A DNA stretch of 64,000 nt from Saprospiraceae bacterium (GCA_016718505.1 JADKDE010000004.1:372001-436000); one strand, 5' to 3'. Shown: positions 45,186 through 55,180, counted from the stretch's first letter. Numbers and translations: made by a program. The notes: a model not told the origin generated them from the sequence alone.

Positions 45186-45713
45186 CTATACCGAGAGCAA
45201 TTTCAAATGGGCAAAATGGTGATCGCAGTGCCACGAATACTGAGCCGTTGATTCTTGTATGGTATAAGTATAATCAGAACCTGGGTGATAAAAACTGCGA
45301 CCCCAATCACTTTCGGAGATGGAATTCAATAAAATAGCCCATTTAGTGTGGATGGCATACAACAATTCCATCGAGAAAGCTACCTTATCTTTGTCATAAT
45401 CGGCTAGTTCCGCAAATTTTTGTTCAGGATAAGATTTGATGGTTGGATTGTCCTCAGTCAATGCCAGTTTTAAGCGGAGGAGGGCATTCATGTGGCTATC
45501 TGCAAGGTGATGAATGACCTGATTTCCAGTCCAGCCACCCGGCCGATATGGCTTGGCTAATTGCTCTGTAGGGAACGTTCCTAAAAAATCCAATAATTTT
45601 GAAGGAAAACTCTCAATATTCGAAATATGCTCATTGGTGTCTGCTTGGGTATATGTTTTCCCAAGAACAAACTCACCAATTGGATACCTTAAATGATGAT
45701 CCTGCATAGCCAT
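45186..45713 (-). CDS. DinB/YfiT-like putative metal-dependent hydrolase (bacillithiol transferase-like)
   Basis: A 175-residue four-helix DinB-type protein of the YfiT/BstA group: RYPIGEFVLGKTY, PGGWTGNQVIHHLADSHMNALLRLKL (first metal His), and QYSWHCDHHFAHLKLL (two more metal His residues). The three-His site and N-terminal RYPIG match the YfiT subfamily. Some members transfer bacillithiol; the native thiol here is unknown. Its ATG abuts the stop codon of the PorE-like gene upstream, so the two may be co-transcribed. Confidence 0.85.
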   Translation of the reverse strand: MAMQDHHLRYPIGEFVLGKTYTQADTNEHISNIESFPSKLLDFLGTFPTEQLAKPYRPGGWTGNQVIHHLADSHMNALLRLKLALTEDNPTIKSYPEQKFAELADYDKDKVAFSMELLYAIHTKWAILLNSISESDWGRSFYHPGSDYTYTIQESTAQYSWHCDHHFAHLKLLSV

Positions 45714-48179
45714 TTATTGAACTACTTTGGCCTTGAAAGTACAGTTGATGACTTTCGGCTTAGTATTGGCCAAGATATCTATCACTTTATCATATTCTTG
45801 AAGCTTTTCATCCTTTGTATCATAGATAATATCAATCGTCCCTTTACCTCCTGGTGGAATCTCTCCTCTAGTCCATTCAATTGTAGTACACTCACATCCA
45901 CTAACGATTTCAACGACCAATGGGGCATTACCTGAATTGGTGAATTTATAAGAATAGGACTTCTTTTCTCCTTTTTTCACGATGCCAAAATCAACAGTTT
46001 TGGTTTCAAACTTCATTTGTGGAAGTTTCGCTACAGGTTGGATGTCCGACTTTTTTACTGTTGGAATGATGTCTGAGTCTTTTATTTGTATTTGAGAAGT
46101 TTTGTCACCGCTTGAATTAGTTTTTGGTGTATTTGTCTTCTTATTATCTGGCGGCAAGACTTCCTTATTGGTTCCTTTGATCACCGTTTTTTTAATTTGA
46201 ATGCTGGTCGGACCAGATACGATTTTGAATTCTGTACGTCTATTAATGCGGTGTTCTGCGTCATTGCATTTGACCCCGTTTTTACATTTGTTTAATAGGA
46301 CTGATTCTCCGTACCCAACGGCTTTGATTCTATCAGCTGAAACGCCGCGATTTACAAGCCAGTTCTTAGCACTTTCAGCACGTCTTTGGGATAGTTCTCG
46401 ATTGTAGTCGTCTTTTCCCCTTGAGTCGGTATGAGAGCCCAGTTCAAGCACCAAAGTAGGATACTTATTGTACAATTCTATCAAATACTCTAAGTCCGCT
46501 TCTGCATCTGGCAATATTTTGTCGTCATCATAATCATAATAAATATTGTTCAAGCGAATGGCTTGATTTATCGTGAGGGTTTCGTACTCTTCTTTTACTG
46601 GTTTAGCTTTGGCCTTTAAAGTCAGTTTTTTCTCAAAAGCTTTGGCTTCGGTCAAACCTACGGTATTTAAATCAAAGGAATCTGTAATAAATCCTTCTTT
46701 AGAAATAAATACTCTATATGATTTGTCTGGATAAAGAGGGAAAGTGAACTTTCCATTTTCCTCATTGACTTGATCGGTACTTGTTCCTTTAGATTTTCCT
46801 ACTAACTCTACCAATTCTACTTGTGCCCCTTTTATTTCCGTCTTTTTGTCCATAACAACGAGATTTAAATCAATCTCGAGTTTTCTTTCTTTGATAAAAT
46901 AAATGTCTTCGCAACAAGTTTTTGATTTAACTGATTTGGTACCTTCTCGATTGGAAGCTAAGGCGCCATTCATCCCATCATTGGATACAGTATAATATAA
47001 ATCATCAAGGACCGAATTATACACTCTTCCAAGGTTTTTGGGTTCTGTCCATTCTACACCATCCCAATTAGCCGAAAATACGTCAAATCCGCCTAAGCCA
47101 GGGTGACCCGTAGAAGAAAAATATAAAGTTCCATTTTTATAAAATGGTGTTACTTCATCACCTATAGTATTGATCTTTTTACCCAAATTGATGGGTTCTC
47201 CCAAATCGCCAGAGCCATTAAGATTCGAATAAAAGATGTCAAAACCTCCTAAACTGCCTGTCATATTGGATACGAAAAACAATACTTCACGACCATATAA
47301 TTCTCCAACACTTGGATGCTTCGAAAGGAAATTACCATTGATTTTGGTTAGTTCGGTAGCATTGCTCCATTGTCCTTCTATTTTTGTAGCAACGTAAATT
47401 TTACTCGATAAAACCTCATTGCCGTCCAGTTCTGCTCTGGTAAAAAACATCTTAGTTCCATCTGACGAAAAAGTCGCATTGCCTGTGTGATAATTTTCAC
47501 GATTTATTTCTGCACTCAGTTGCACTGGTTTTTCTAAACCTTTTGGGCCATTGGAAGCCATATAAATTTTGGTGAAATAATCACCTTCCTTGCCGTTGAG
47601 TCTAATGACACTGTCTCTATTGAAAGTGGTAAAATAAAGATTTCCATCTTTATCATATACAGGTGCAAAATCAGACTGGAGGCAATTAATGGCTTTGCCA
47701 GCATTTTCAGCAATCAGCTTTTTTTGCTCCGGCATTTTACTGGCCATATCGATTCCTTTCAATTCTGTTTTTGCCAATTCACGAAGTGGACCGTCTTCGG
47801 CCATGGTGATGAATTTTTGAAACACCGCAGCGGCATCTTCATATTTCCCATTCATTTTATAGATCCTCCCCAAAGCAAAATGAGCCTCAGGCATTGTCAT
47901 ATCTTTATCTTTAATAAGTGCTCTTTTGTACCAATTTTCAGCTTTTGGGATGTCACGCAAAATATAGTGCAAATTAGCTATCTGTAGGGCTAAATCTGGA
48001 CTTTTTCTTTCTTTGTATGCCTTCTCATAAAGATCTACAGCATTGTAATAATCCTTTTTGAACATAGACAATTCTCCTCCTCGCATAAGGCCGTCGTAAT
48101 TGTAAGCACGGATGGGTTGTCCGAAAACAGAAACGGCAGTGATGCTAAAGAATATAATTTGGAATATACTTATTTTCAT
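45714..48179 (-). CDS. PorE-like OmpA-family protein with additional C-terminal DUF1573 domain
   Basis: The start is set at ATG 48179 (MKISIFQIIFFSITAVSVFGQ), giving 821 residues. The domain order is TPR array (about 25-150; YYNAVDLYEKAYKER, HFALGRIYKMNGKYEDAAAVF), a PD40-type propeller (about 170-440; ATFSSDGTKMFFTR, NGTLYFSSTGHPGLGGFDVF), a carboxypeptidase-regulatory fold (about 445-530), and an OmpA peptidoglycan-binding domain (about 555-665; LELGSHTDSRGKDDYNRELSQRRAE). A Lys/Pro/Thr linker follows, then a DUF1573 Ig-like domain (about 720-821; VDFGIVKKGEKKSYSYKF, SGCECTT). The first four domains are the layout of T9SS component PorE. The PorP/SprF-like gene is just upstream. Confidence 0.88.
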   Translation of the reverse strand: MKISIFQIIFFSITAVSVFGQPIRAYNYDGLMRGGELSMFKKDYYNAVDLYEKAYKERKSPDLALQIANLHYILRDIPKAENWYKRALIKDKDMTMPEAHFALGRIYKMNGKYEDAAAVFQKFITMAEDGPLRELAKTELKGIDMASKMPEQKKLIAENAGKAINCLQSDFAPVYDKDGNLYFTTFNRDSVIRLNGKEGDYFTKIYMASNGPKGLEKPVQLSAEINRENYHTGNATFSSDGTKMFFTRAELDGNEVLSSKIYVATKIEGQWSNATELTKINGNFLSKHPSVGELYGREVLFFVSNMTGSLGGFDIFYSNLNGSGDLGEPINLGKKINTIGDEVTPFYKNGTLYFSSTGHPGLGGFDVFSANWDGVEWTEPKNLGRVYNSVLDDLYYTVSNDGMNGALASNREGTKSVKSKTCCEDIYFIKERKLEIDLNLVVMDKKTEIKGAQVELVELVGKSKGTSTDQVNEENGKFTFPLYPDKSYRVFISKEGFITDSFDLNTVGLTEAKAFEKKLTLKAKAKPVKEEYETLTINQAIRLNNIYYDYDDDKILPDAEADLEYLIELYNKYPTLVLELGSHTDSRGKDDYNRELSQRRAESAKNWLVNRGVSADRIKAVGYGESVLLNKCKNGVKCNDAEHRINRRTEFKIVSGPTSIQIKKTVIKGTNKEVLPPDNKKTNTPKTNSSGDKTSQIQIKDSDIIPTVKKSDIQPVAKLPQMKFETKTVDFGIVKKGEKKSYSYKFTNSGNAPLVVEIVSGCECTTIEWTRGEIPPGGKGTIDIIYDTKDEKLQEYDKVIDILANTKPKVINCTFKAKVVQ

Positions 48180-48231
48180 TATATCAGTGTTAAATTTATG
48201 TGGTATGAACAAAATTTACTGTTTTTAAAGA

Positions 48232-49248
48232 TTAAAATCTTGGACAAATAATGACTTGTTTTGGATTGGGAGTTTTAAAAATTCTTCCAATATAACTGAT
48301 GCCTAGCTCAATCCCATTATTGGGCCTTAGTAATGAACTAGTAACGTCAAAAGCTGCGCCAAATTTTATGGTTTTATAATCAAATCCTACTAGAAATTGG
48401 TAGCTGTCGCTTTGACGAAGCCCAAGTCCTGCATTTACTCTTAAATTATTTTCTTTCTGTAATTGATAACTTGCTAGAGCGTGGGCACCGAATTCTTTTT
48501 GTTTAGCTGAAACTTGATAAATCAAAGCCGGATATAGTGCCAAGGTTTTTGTCAAAAGAATGTCTAATTGACCAAAATAGGTTTGCCTTTGTGGCAGTCT
48601 AAAGTTTCCTTGTGTGGTAACTACTGCTTTTGGCTTTCCCAAATGTGCCATTGTAAAACCAAACTTCATTCTAACTCGAGAGCTTAGAGATAGTTGTAAA
48701 TGTGCTGAGGCAGCATGTTCTGTGAAAGAACTTTTCTTTTGGTTAATAAGATTTATATCATCAGAATTGATGAGGCCAGAAGTCAAATCATAAAAAACCA
48801 GTTTGGAAGGGTCCATTAATTTCAAGCCTATCGAACCAGTCTGATATCCTAGGCTGAGATGATTTTTTCCCGACTTGTCAAAAGCTAGGTGGTAAGCAAC
48901 ATTGACCAAAAACTCTGATCTTCCCAAACCTCCGATCCCTGCTTTATCATTCGCATATATGATACCTAACCCAAGCCAGTCTTGACTCCTAAATGCCCAT
49001 GGGAGAGGGGCATCCACATAACCGAGCATTGTACTATAGCCTTTTACATCGCTAGAACCATTGAATTGGCTTCTAAAAATACCTCCAACTCGGTAAGTTC
49101 CGTAAAAATCCCCAGCATTGGCAGTAGAAAGTGTCAGTGGGGACAAAGGAAATTGTGTGAAATGCAAGTCTTGTCCAAACAAACTATTGGTAAAAAGACA
49201 TAATGATGTCAGAAATCCACAAAAAACAACTGTAAATTTATTTTTCAT
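48232..49248 (-). CDS. PorP/SprF-family type IX secretion membrane protein
   Basis: A 338-residue outer-membrane beta-barrel with signal peptide (MKNKFTVVFCGFLTSLCLFTNSLFGQ). The family start is DLHFTQFPLSPLTLSTANAGDFYGTYRVGGIFRSQF. Strands such as GLGIIYANDKAGIGGLGRSEF, LGLRQSDSYQFLVGFDYKTIKFGAAFDV and IELGISYIGR follow. PorP/SprF proteins anchor or help export T9SS cargo, often next to large adhesins. The PorE-like gene follows after 52 bp on the same strand, so this is a two-gene T9SS unit. Confidence 0.9.
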   Translation of the reverse strand: MKNKFTVVFCGFLTSLCLFTNSLFGQDLHFTQFPLSPLTLSTANAGDFYGTYRVGGIFRSQFNGSSDVKGYSTMLGYVDAPLPWAFRSQDWLGLGIIYANDKAGIGGLGRSEFLVNVAYHLAFDKSGKNHLSLGYQTGSIGLKLMDPSKLVFYDLTSGLINSDDINLINQKKSSFTEHAASAHLQLSLSSRVRMKFGFTMAHLGKPKAVVTTQGNFRLPQRQTYFGQLDILLTKTLALYPALIYQVSAKQKEFGAHALASYQLQKENNLRVNAGLGLRQSDSYQFLVGFDYKTIKFGAAFDVTSSLLRPNNGIELGISYIGRIFKTPNPKQVIICPRF

Positions 49249-49505
49249 TCCTTAAATGATTTTTTGTACTGAGCTCAGCACGGATTTTAAAAGTGCAATT
49301 AGGCGTTATTGTTTTTTTAAATAAATCGTCTAAAACCTTATTCGTTGGCACTTCAAATATTTTTCTTTAGATTCAAGTTCAAAGGTAGGATTTAATTTTT
49401 AAATATCGAAATTTTACAATGTTTTATCTTTACCTTAAATACCATCATTTTTTAACCAAATTCTTTAAAAAAAATAAGCTTTTTTATGAAATCAAATCAA
49501 TCAAT

Positions 49506-50535
49506 ATGGCTGCAGTAAGGAGATATATTTGCCCATTTATTGTGATGTTTATTGTCCTTACGGTAAGTATTGAATCCTATGGTTTTAGCATTCATCCATC
49601 GCGAGACAGTTTGAAAATACATTTTTAGATTACTCCCAAAATTTTAAGAAAAAAAGATTGATAGCAGTTATCGGGACTGAATCAGCACTCTATGCAGGTG
49701 TGATGGTTGGCTTGTACAATTACTGGTATAAGGATTTGGGTTTGTCTAAGTTTCATTTTTTTAATGATGGAAATGAATGGCGTGGCGTGGATAAAGCTGG
49801 GCATTTCATGACGGCATATACTTATACATATTTTGGCTATGAAACATTCAAATGGGCTGGAGTTTCTAAAAGGAAAAGCCTTTGGTATGCATTTGCAGGT
49901 TCTAATTTTTTACAATTGTCACTTGAATTTTTTGACGGTTTAAGTCCGAAATGGGGATTTTCTTATTACGATATTTTGGCCAATACAACTGGGACAAGTT
50001 TGTTTGCGTTGCAAGAAATATTTTGGGATCAGCAGAGGATTCGAATCAAAACCTCTAGTACACCTCAAAGAGTGCCAGATGTGACTTTAAGGGCGTTAAA
50101 TAACGAATCAGAGACCATGACCTTGGCTGAGCGCGACATGGAACTATACGGCAAAGGGCCTATACGGAGCGTTTTTTAAAGGACTACAATGCACAAGTTA
50201 CCTGGTTGAGTTTTAATATAAAATCCTTTTTTCCAGAGTGGAAAAAAACACCATCATGGCTGAATGTGGCGGTAGGATACGGCGCTGGCAATATGTGGGG
50301 GGGATTTGAGAATACTTGGACAGACAAAGACAATAACCAATTTGAATTAGATAAAAACCTTTATCCTAGAAACTCACGCTTCATGCTGTCATTGGATGTG
50401 GACTTAAGTAAAATTAAAACCAAATCACCTTGGTTGAGGACAATTTTGGGGTCCTTGAATTTTATAAAAATTCCCTGCCCAGCATTAGAATTTAACACTA
50501 AGGGCAAAGTAAAATTCTATCCTATTTATTTCTAG
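49506..50535 (+). CDS. DUF2279 family protein, broken by two frameshifts
   Basis: Three frames join into a ~343-residue protein. It starts at ATG 49506 (MAAVRRYICPFIVMFIVLTV, hydrophobic leader), changes frame at 49614-49617 (four A's; five give SLKNTFLDYSQNFKKKRL), and again near 50157-50170, where one more base gives a TERFLKDYNAQVTW-type continuation. The middle segment has the DUF2279 landmarks ESALYAGVMVGLYNYWY, WRGVDKAGHFMTAYTYTYFG and SLEFFDGLSPKWGFSYYDILANTTG. The end (GYGAGNMWGGFEN, FIKIPCPALEFN) also fits Bacteroidota members. The function is unknown; probably a membrane-associated lipoprotein-like family. Confidence 0.8.
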
Positions 50536-50537
50536 AA

Positions 50538-53071
50538 TTATTCTGGTTCAAATCCTAGGATGATATTGAATTGGCCGTAATTTTTTAGCGTTCGGCTTCC
50601 TTCTGGAAGAGTTTTGTCAAATCCAAGTCCGTAATCAAATCCAAGCGTACCGAACATCGGCAAGAACACCCTTAAACCCATTCCGACAGACCTTTTTAGG
50701 TCAAAAGGGTTGAAGTTTTTGAGACCACTGAAGGCATTTCCACCTTGTGCAAAAAGCGTAGCATAGATCGTTGAACTAGGATTGAGAGAGAAGGGATATC
50801 GGAGCTCTACGGTATATTTGTTGAAAACGGTACTATTCGAATTTGGATCGGCATAAAGATCCTCAACTTTGTAGCCTCTCATACTGATGATATCAAGACC
50901 AGTAATCCCACCTTGAGCGAATCGATTGGACAGACCGTCACCACCCAATTTGAACTGCTCGATGGGAGTGATCCCTAACTTTTGGTTATAATATCCTAGG
51001 ATACCAATTTTTGCAGCAGCTTTGAGGACAAATTTGGCTCCTAAACTTTTGTACCATTCGGCATCAAATCTCCACTTATGATATTCTAACCATCTGTACT
51101 TTTCTTTTAGAGTAATTTCTGGTGAGGTTAAATTTTTGTTGAACATCGAATAGGGTGGAGTCAGTTGTAGCGAAAGTGATATCCTTGATCCATCCTTAGG
51201 AAATATCGGGTCTGCAATGGTACTTCTAGTCAACGTCTGCTTGATGTTCAGGTTGTTAAAGGAACCATTCTCAAGGTTTCCAGCTACGGTATTGAATCCA
51301 AAGGAACCATTCGTCCAATTGCGCATTAAGTAGTTTTGTAGGTTAAATTCTACATAATAAGTAAAGTTGTCATCAGGCTTTTTTAGACGAGTTCCAATAC
51401 CTACAGTACCGCCCTCTACTACTAAGCTTCCGTACAATATACTGGCTTTGTCATAATTATTGGTATATCTCGTCAAAAAACCGGCTACTGTCAATGAAGT
51501 GGGTTTTTTACCCCCTAACCAAGGCTCTGTGAAAGAAATATTGGTTGTCAGATAAGGTTTTCCAGCACTTTGAACTCTAAGCGAAAGCTTTTGACCATCT
51601 CCTTGAGGTAGTGGATTCCAAGTTTCTTTTTTAGCGATATTTCTTAATGAAAAATTATTAAAAGAAACACCCAAAGTGCCTATAAGCCCGTTGAAACCAT
51701 TGTAACCTGCGGACAATTCTAACTGATCCGATGATTTTTCTTCCAAAGTATATTCTATATCCACAGTACCTCGTTGAGCATTTACGGGAGTATTGATGTC
51801 CATTTTCTCAGGATTGAAATAATTCAATGCCATGATTTCGCGTTGAGACCTGATGATATCTGATCTGCTGAATTTCGCACCTGGGCGCGTTCTTAATTCC
51901 CTACGAATCACGTGTTCGTGGGTTCTGTCATTGCCTCGTATTACAACTTTATCGATGGTCGCTTGAGCACCTTCTACTACTCTGATATCTACGTCGATAG
52001 AATCTTTGTAAACGGCTACTTCGGTTGGTTCTACATTGAAAAACAAATAACCTTCGTCCATGTACAAGGAGCTAATATCTCTACCATCCTGAGAGAATTT
52101 AAGGCGTTGTTCCAAAAGTTCCATATTGTAAACATCACCTTTTTTTATGCCAAGCACATCTGCCAAAATCTTACTATTGTATATGGTATTTCCTTTCCAA
52201 GCAATATTTCTATAGTAGTATTTATTGCCTTCGTGTAGGGTAATTTTAATTATAAGGTCGCCATCTGGTTCTCTCCATACACTATCTTTTGTTATCATGG
52301 CGTCTTTATATCCGAGGGTATTGTAGTAAGCTATGATACTATTTTTGTCGGTTTCATATTCATCGTCGATCAATTTGGAAGAAGAAAATAATTTCCACTT
52401 TCTGTGGGTATTTTTCATCTTTGATCTTAATTTTCGATCGGTAAGCACGGTATTTCCCTCAAAGAGGATATTCTGAATCTTTACTTTTTCATCCTTTTTG
52501 ATGATGAATAAGAGTTTGGTTCCATTTGGGCTTTTGTCATCGACCGTTTGTGTTATATCAATTTTAGCATCTAGGTAGCCTTTTTCTTTAAAAAAAACAC
52601 CCATCTTTTGTTTGATATTGCTTTTGGCATTTTCGGTAACGATGCTACCTTTTGGGATAAATCTATCAACAATCTTTTGTAAATCCTCATGTTGAGATTT
52701 TTTCACACCCTGAAAAGAATATCGAGTCAAGCGCGGCAATTCGGTAATCTTTATCTCTAGAAAAATTGCATCACCGATTAATTTCTCTTGAAATATTTGG
52801 ACATCTGAAAACAATTTTAATCTAAGGAGTTTTTCAGAGCATATCCAATTTCTTCACCAGGAACTCTTACTTTTTCTCCATTTTTTAAGCCTGAAACAGA
52901 AATAATAGCATTTTCATCGCTAAATTTAGCTCCTGTCACCTTTATTCCGCCAATTTCATAGATTTTAGTGTTGGTAAAATCAACGATGGGCTTGTCGATT
53001 GCTTGAGCAAAGACACCAGTTGTGGCGAATGAAATAAAAAGAACTAAAAAATATTTTAAATTAATACTCAT
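50538..53071 (-). CDS. bamA: Outer membrane protein assembly factor BamA, split by a one-base deletion
   Basis: Signal peptide MSINLKYFLVLFISFATTGVFAQ, POTRA domains (YEIGGIKVTGAKFSDENAI; VKIQNILFEGNTVLTDRKL; YYYRNIAWKGNTIYNSKIL; ATIDKVVIRGNDRTHEHVIRREL) and a 16-strand Omp85 barrel (ELSAGYNGFNGLIGTLGVSFNNF). The loop-6 motif probably lies around the RGYKVEDLY region, and the end reads GFEPE. At 52830-52834 (five T's, A's on the coding strand) one extra base restores ALKKLLRLKLFSDVQIF and an 844-residue protein. BamA inserts beta-barrel proteins into the outer membrane and is essential, so sequencing error is favoured. uppS lies 62 bp upstream. Confidence 0.93.
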
Positions 53072-53133
53072 AAAATTATTACTAATAGATAAAGAGACGT
53101 AAAAAAAATGATAATAGTTTACAATTCCTTAGT

Positions 53134-53877
53134 TTAACTTTGGATTTGTTCACTTATTTTGCCAAATCTGCGTTCCCGATTTTGGAAATCGTAGATGGCT
53201 TCATATAAGTTTTCTTTGTGAAAGTCAGGCCACAAAGTATTGGTAAAGTATAGTTCACTATATGCTATTTGCCACAGCAAAAAATTACTGATTCTGTGTT
53301 CTCCAGAAGTTCTAATCAAAAGCTCAGGGTCTGGAATGCCACTGGTGGCAAGATTTTGTTCAATGATTTGGTCGTCGATTTGTTCGGGGAGGAGCGAGCC
53401 ATTTTGAACTAGGGACCCTATGGACTGCATGGCTTTTATCAATTCCCATTTTGCGCTATAATTCAATGCGAGTACCAAGGTCATTCTCGTGTTATTCTTG
53501 GTCTGTTCGATACCTTCCATAAGGGCTTTATATGTGCTAGACGGAAGTTTTTCAAGGCCTCCAATTGCTGTCAGCTTGATATTGTTTTTGTTGAGGGTTG
53601 AAATTTCTTTTCGGATGGTTTCGACAAGTAGGTTCATCAAGGCATTAATCTCGAAACTAGGGCGATTCCAGTTTTCAGTACTGAAAGCGTAAAGAGTCAA
53701 GTATTTAATCCCTAATTCAGCACTGGCTTCAGTAACTTCGCGCACAGCGCTAACTCCGTTGGTATGCCCGAAAACTCTAGGTTGCAACTTGTTTTTGGCC
53801 CATCGTCCATTCCCATCCATTATGATGGCGATGTGTTTGGGCAGCTTTTCTATGATTAATTTTTCTTTAAAATGCAT
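53134..53877 (-). CDS. uppS: Isoprenyl transferase (undecaprenyl diphosphate synthase)
   Basis: A 247-residue cis-prenyltransferase that makes the C55 lipid carrier for cell wall and surface polymers. It has the catalytic Asp in HIAIIMDGNGRWAK, LTLYAFSTENWNRP, LALNYSAKWEL, and PDPELLIRTSGEHRISNFLLWQIAYSELYF, with the terminal FGKISEQ region. uppS followed by bamA on the same strand is the common Bacteroidota order. A -7 promoter element is 24 nt upstream of the start. Confidence 0.96.
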   Translation of the reverse strand: MHFKEKLIIEKLPKHIAIIMDGNGRWAKNKLQPRVFGHTNGVSAVREVTEASAELGIKYLTLYAFSTENWNRPSFEINALMNLLVETIRKEISTLNKNNIKLTAIGGLEKLPSSTYKALMEGIEQTKNNTRMTLVLALNYSAKWELIKAMQSIGSLVQNGSLLPEQIDDQIIEQNLATSGIPDPELLIRTSGEHRISNFLLWQIAYSELYFTNTLWPDFHKENLYEAIYDFQNRERRFGKISEQIQS

Positions 53878-53901
53878 GAATAAAATAAATCAATAATCGC
53901 T

Positions 53902-53909
53902 CAAAGATA
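53902..53909 (-). promoter_or_regulatory. -7 promoter element for uppS-bamA
   Basis: TATCTTTG on the minus strand matches TAnnTTTG and lies 24 nt before the uppS ATG. Confidence 0.55.
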
Positions 53910-54051
53910 GTTTTTTTTTTCAAATTAAAACGGCTAGTTTATGAGTTGGAAATAATGATACTATTCACTAAAAAAATCGTCAAATTAAGAAAGTAATAGG
54001 AGAGGGCAATTTTCTTAGGTGCCTTTAGACCAAAGTTTAGGTTATTTTCTA

Positions 54052-54059
54052 TATGTTTG
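54052..54059 (+). promoter_or_regulatory. -7 promoter element for the WecA/TagO-like gene
   Basis: TATGTTTG matches TAnnTTTG and ends 28 nt before ATG 54088. Confidence 0.45.
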
Positions 54060-54087
54060 TTCTTTGTAAATACCATTTTAAGGAAAA

Positions 54088-55149
54088 ATGTACGATATCA
54101 TACTGAGTTTTTTGACAGCTTTTACTGTGACATTTTTTGCCATTCCCTCTATAATCAATATATCAAATGTCAAAGCGCTGTTCGATGAACCCAACGAGAG
54201 ATCATCTCATAAACGAAAAATTCCATCATTAGGTGGAATTGGGATTTTTGCAGGATTTATATTTGCCATAGTATTTTGGACACCATTCAATGTATTTGAA
54301 GATCTGCAATACATTATTTGTGCTTTTTTATTGATATTTTTAATAGGGGCGAAGGACGATATACTGCCCATGTCACCGATGAAAAAGATGGTAGGTGAAA
54401 TTTTGGCTGCCTGCATTTTGGTTTTTAAATCCAATTTATTTTTGGGTTCATTTTTTGGGATATTTGGGATTTATGAATTGCCTTATTGGTTGGGGGTTTT
54501 GTTTACTATATTTACTATTGTCGTCATCATAAATGCATTTAATTTAATAGATGGTATCAATGGGCTGGCCGGTTTTATAGGCTTGATAATTTCTTCAACT
54601 TTTGGTATTTGGTTTTTGGCGGTGGACAGGATTGAGCTGAGTATCGTAGCTTTTTCTATGGCTGGAGCTGTTATTGCCTTTCTTCATTATAATTTTTCAC
54701 CAGCGAAAATATTTATGGGTGATACGGGCTCATTAATTTTGGGTTTAAATAGTTCTATTTTGGCCTTGAAATTCATTGAACTGAACAACGCCATGCCTGA
54801 TTCATTGTATGCGATAAAGTCAGTTCCAGCGGTGACGATTGGGATTTTGATCATACCATTGTTTGATACAATACGTGTTTTTATTTTAAGGATTTTGCGG
54901 GGTCGATCTCCTTTTTATCCAGACAAAACACATATACATCACCTTCTCATTGATTTAGGATACAGCCATGTCAAATCTACATTGATTTTATGTGCTGTAA
55001 ATATTTTGTTCATAGGGATTTCACTCAGATTTCAAGATATCGGTACCTTAAATTTAATTTGGTTGATTTTAACATTAGCAACTATTGGCTCAGTAATTTT
55101 GTTATATTTGGCAAATAAAAAAATTAAACAAGAATCCAACAAGCTTTGA
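54088..55149 (+). CDS. WecA/TagO/MraY-family undecaprenyl-phosphate sugar-1-phosphate transferase
   Basis: A 353-residue membrane protein with about ten or eleven helices. Diagnostic loops are RSSHKRKIPSLGGIGIF, GAKDDILPMSPMKKM (catalytic DD), NAFNLIDGINGLAG (nucleophile region), KIFMGDTGSLILG and FYPDKTHIHHLLIDLG. The HIHH loop and DGINGLAG favour the GlcNAc-1-phosphate (WecA/TagO) group over MraY. It loads a sugar phosphate on the C55 carrier made by UppS, starting a surface polysaccharide. It is divergent from uppS, so lipid carrier synthesis and use sit side by side. Confidence 0.92.
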   Translation: MYDIILSFLTAFTVTFFAIPSIINISNVKALFDEPNERSSHKRKIPSLGGIGIFAGFIFAIVFWTPFNVFEDLQYIICAFLLIFLIGAKDDILPMSPMKKMVGEILAACILVFKSNLFLGSFFGIFGIYELPYWLGVLFTIFTIVVIINAFNLIDGINGLAGFIGLIISSTFGIWFLAVDRIELSIVAFSMAGAVIAFLHYNFSPAKIFMGDTGSLILGLNSSILALKFIELNNAMPDSLYAIKSVPAVTIGILIIPLFDTIRVFILRILRGRSPFYPDKTHIHHLLIDLGYSHVKSTLILCAVNILFIGISLRFQDIGTLNLIWLILTLATIGSVILLYLANKKIKQESNKL

Positions 55150-55180
55150 TTATTTAACTATAAATTTAAAAATTGAAATT

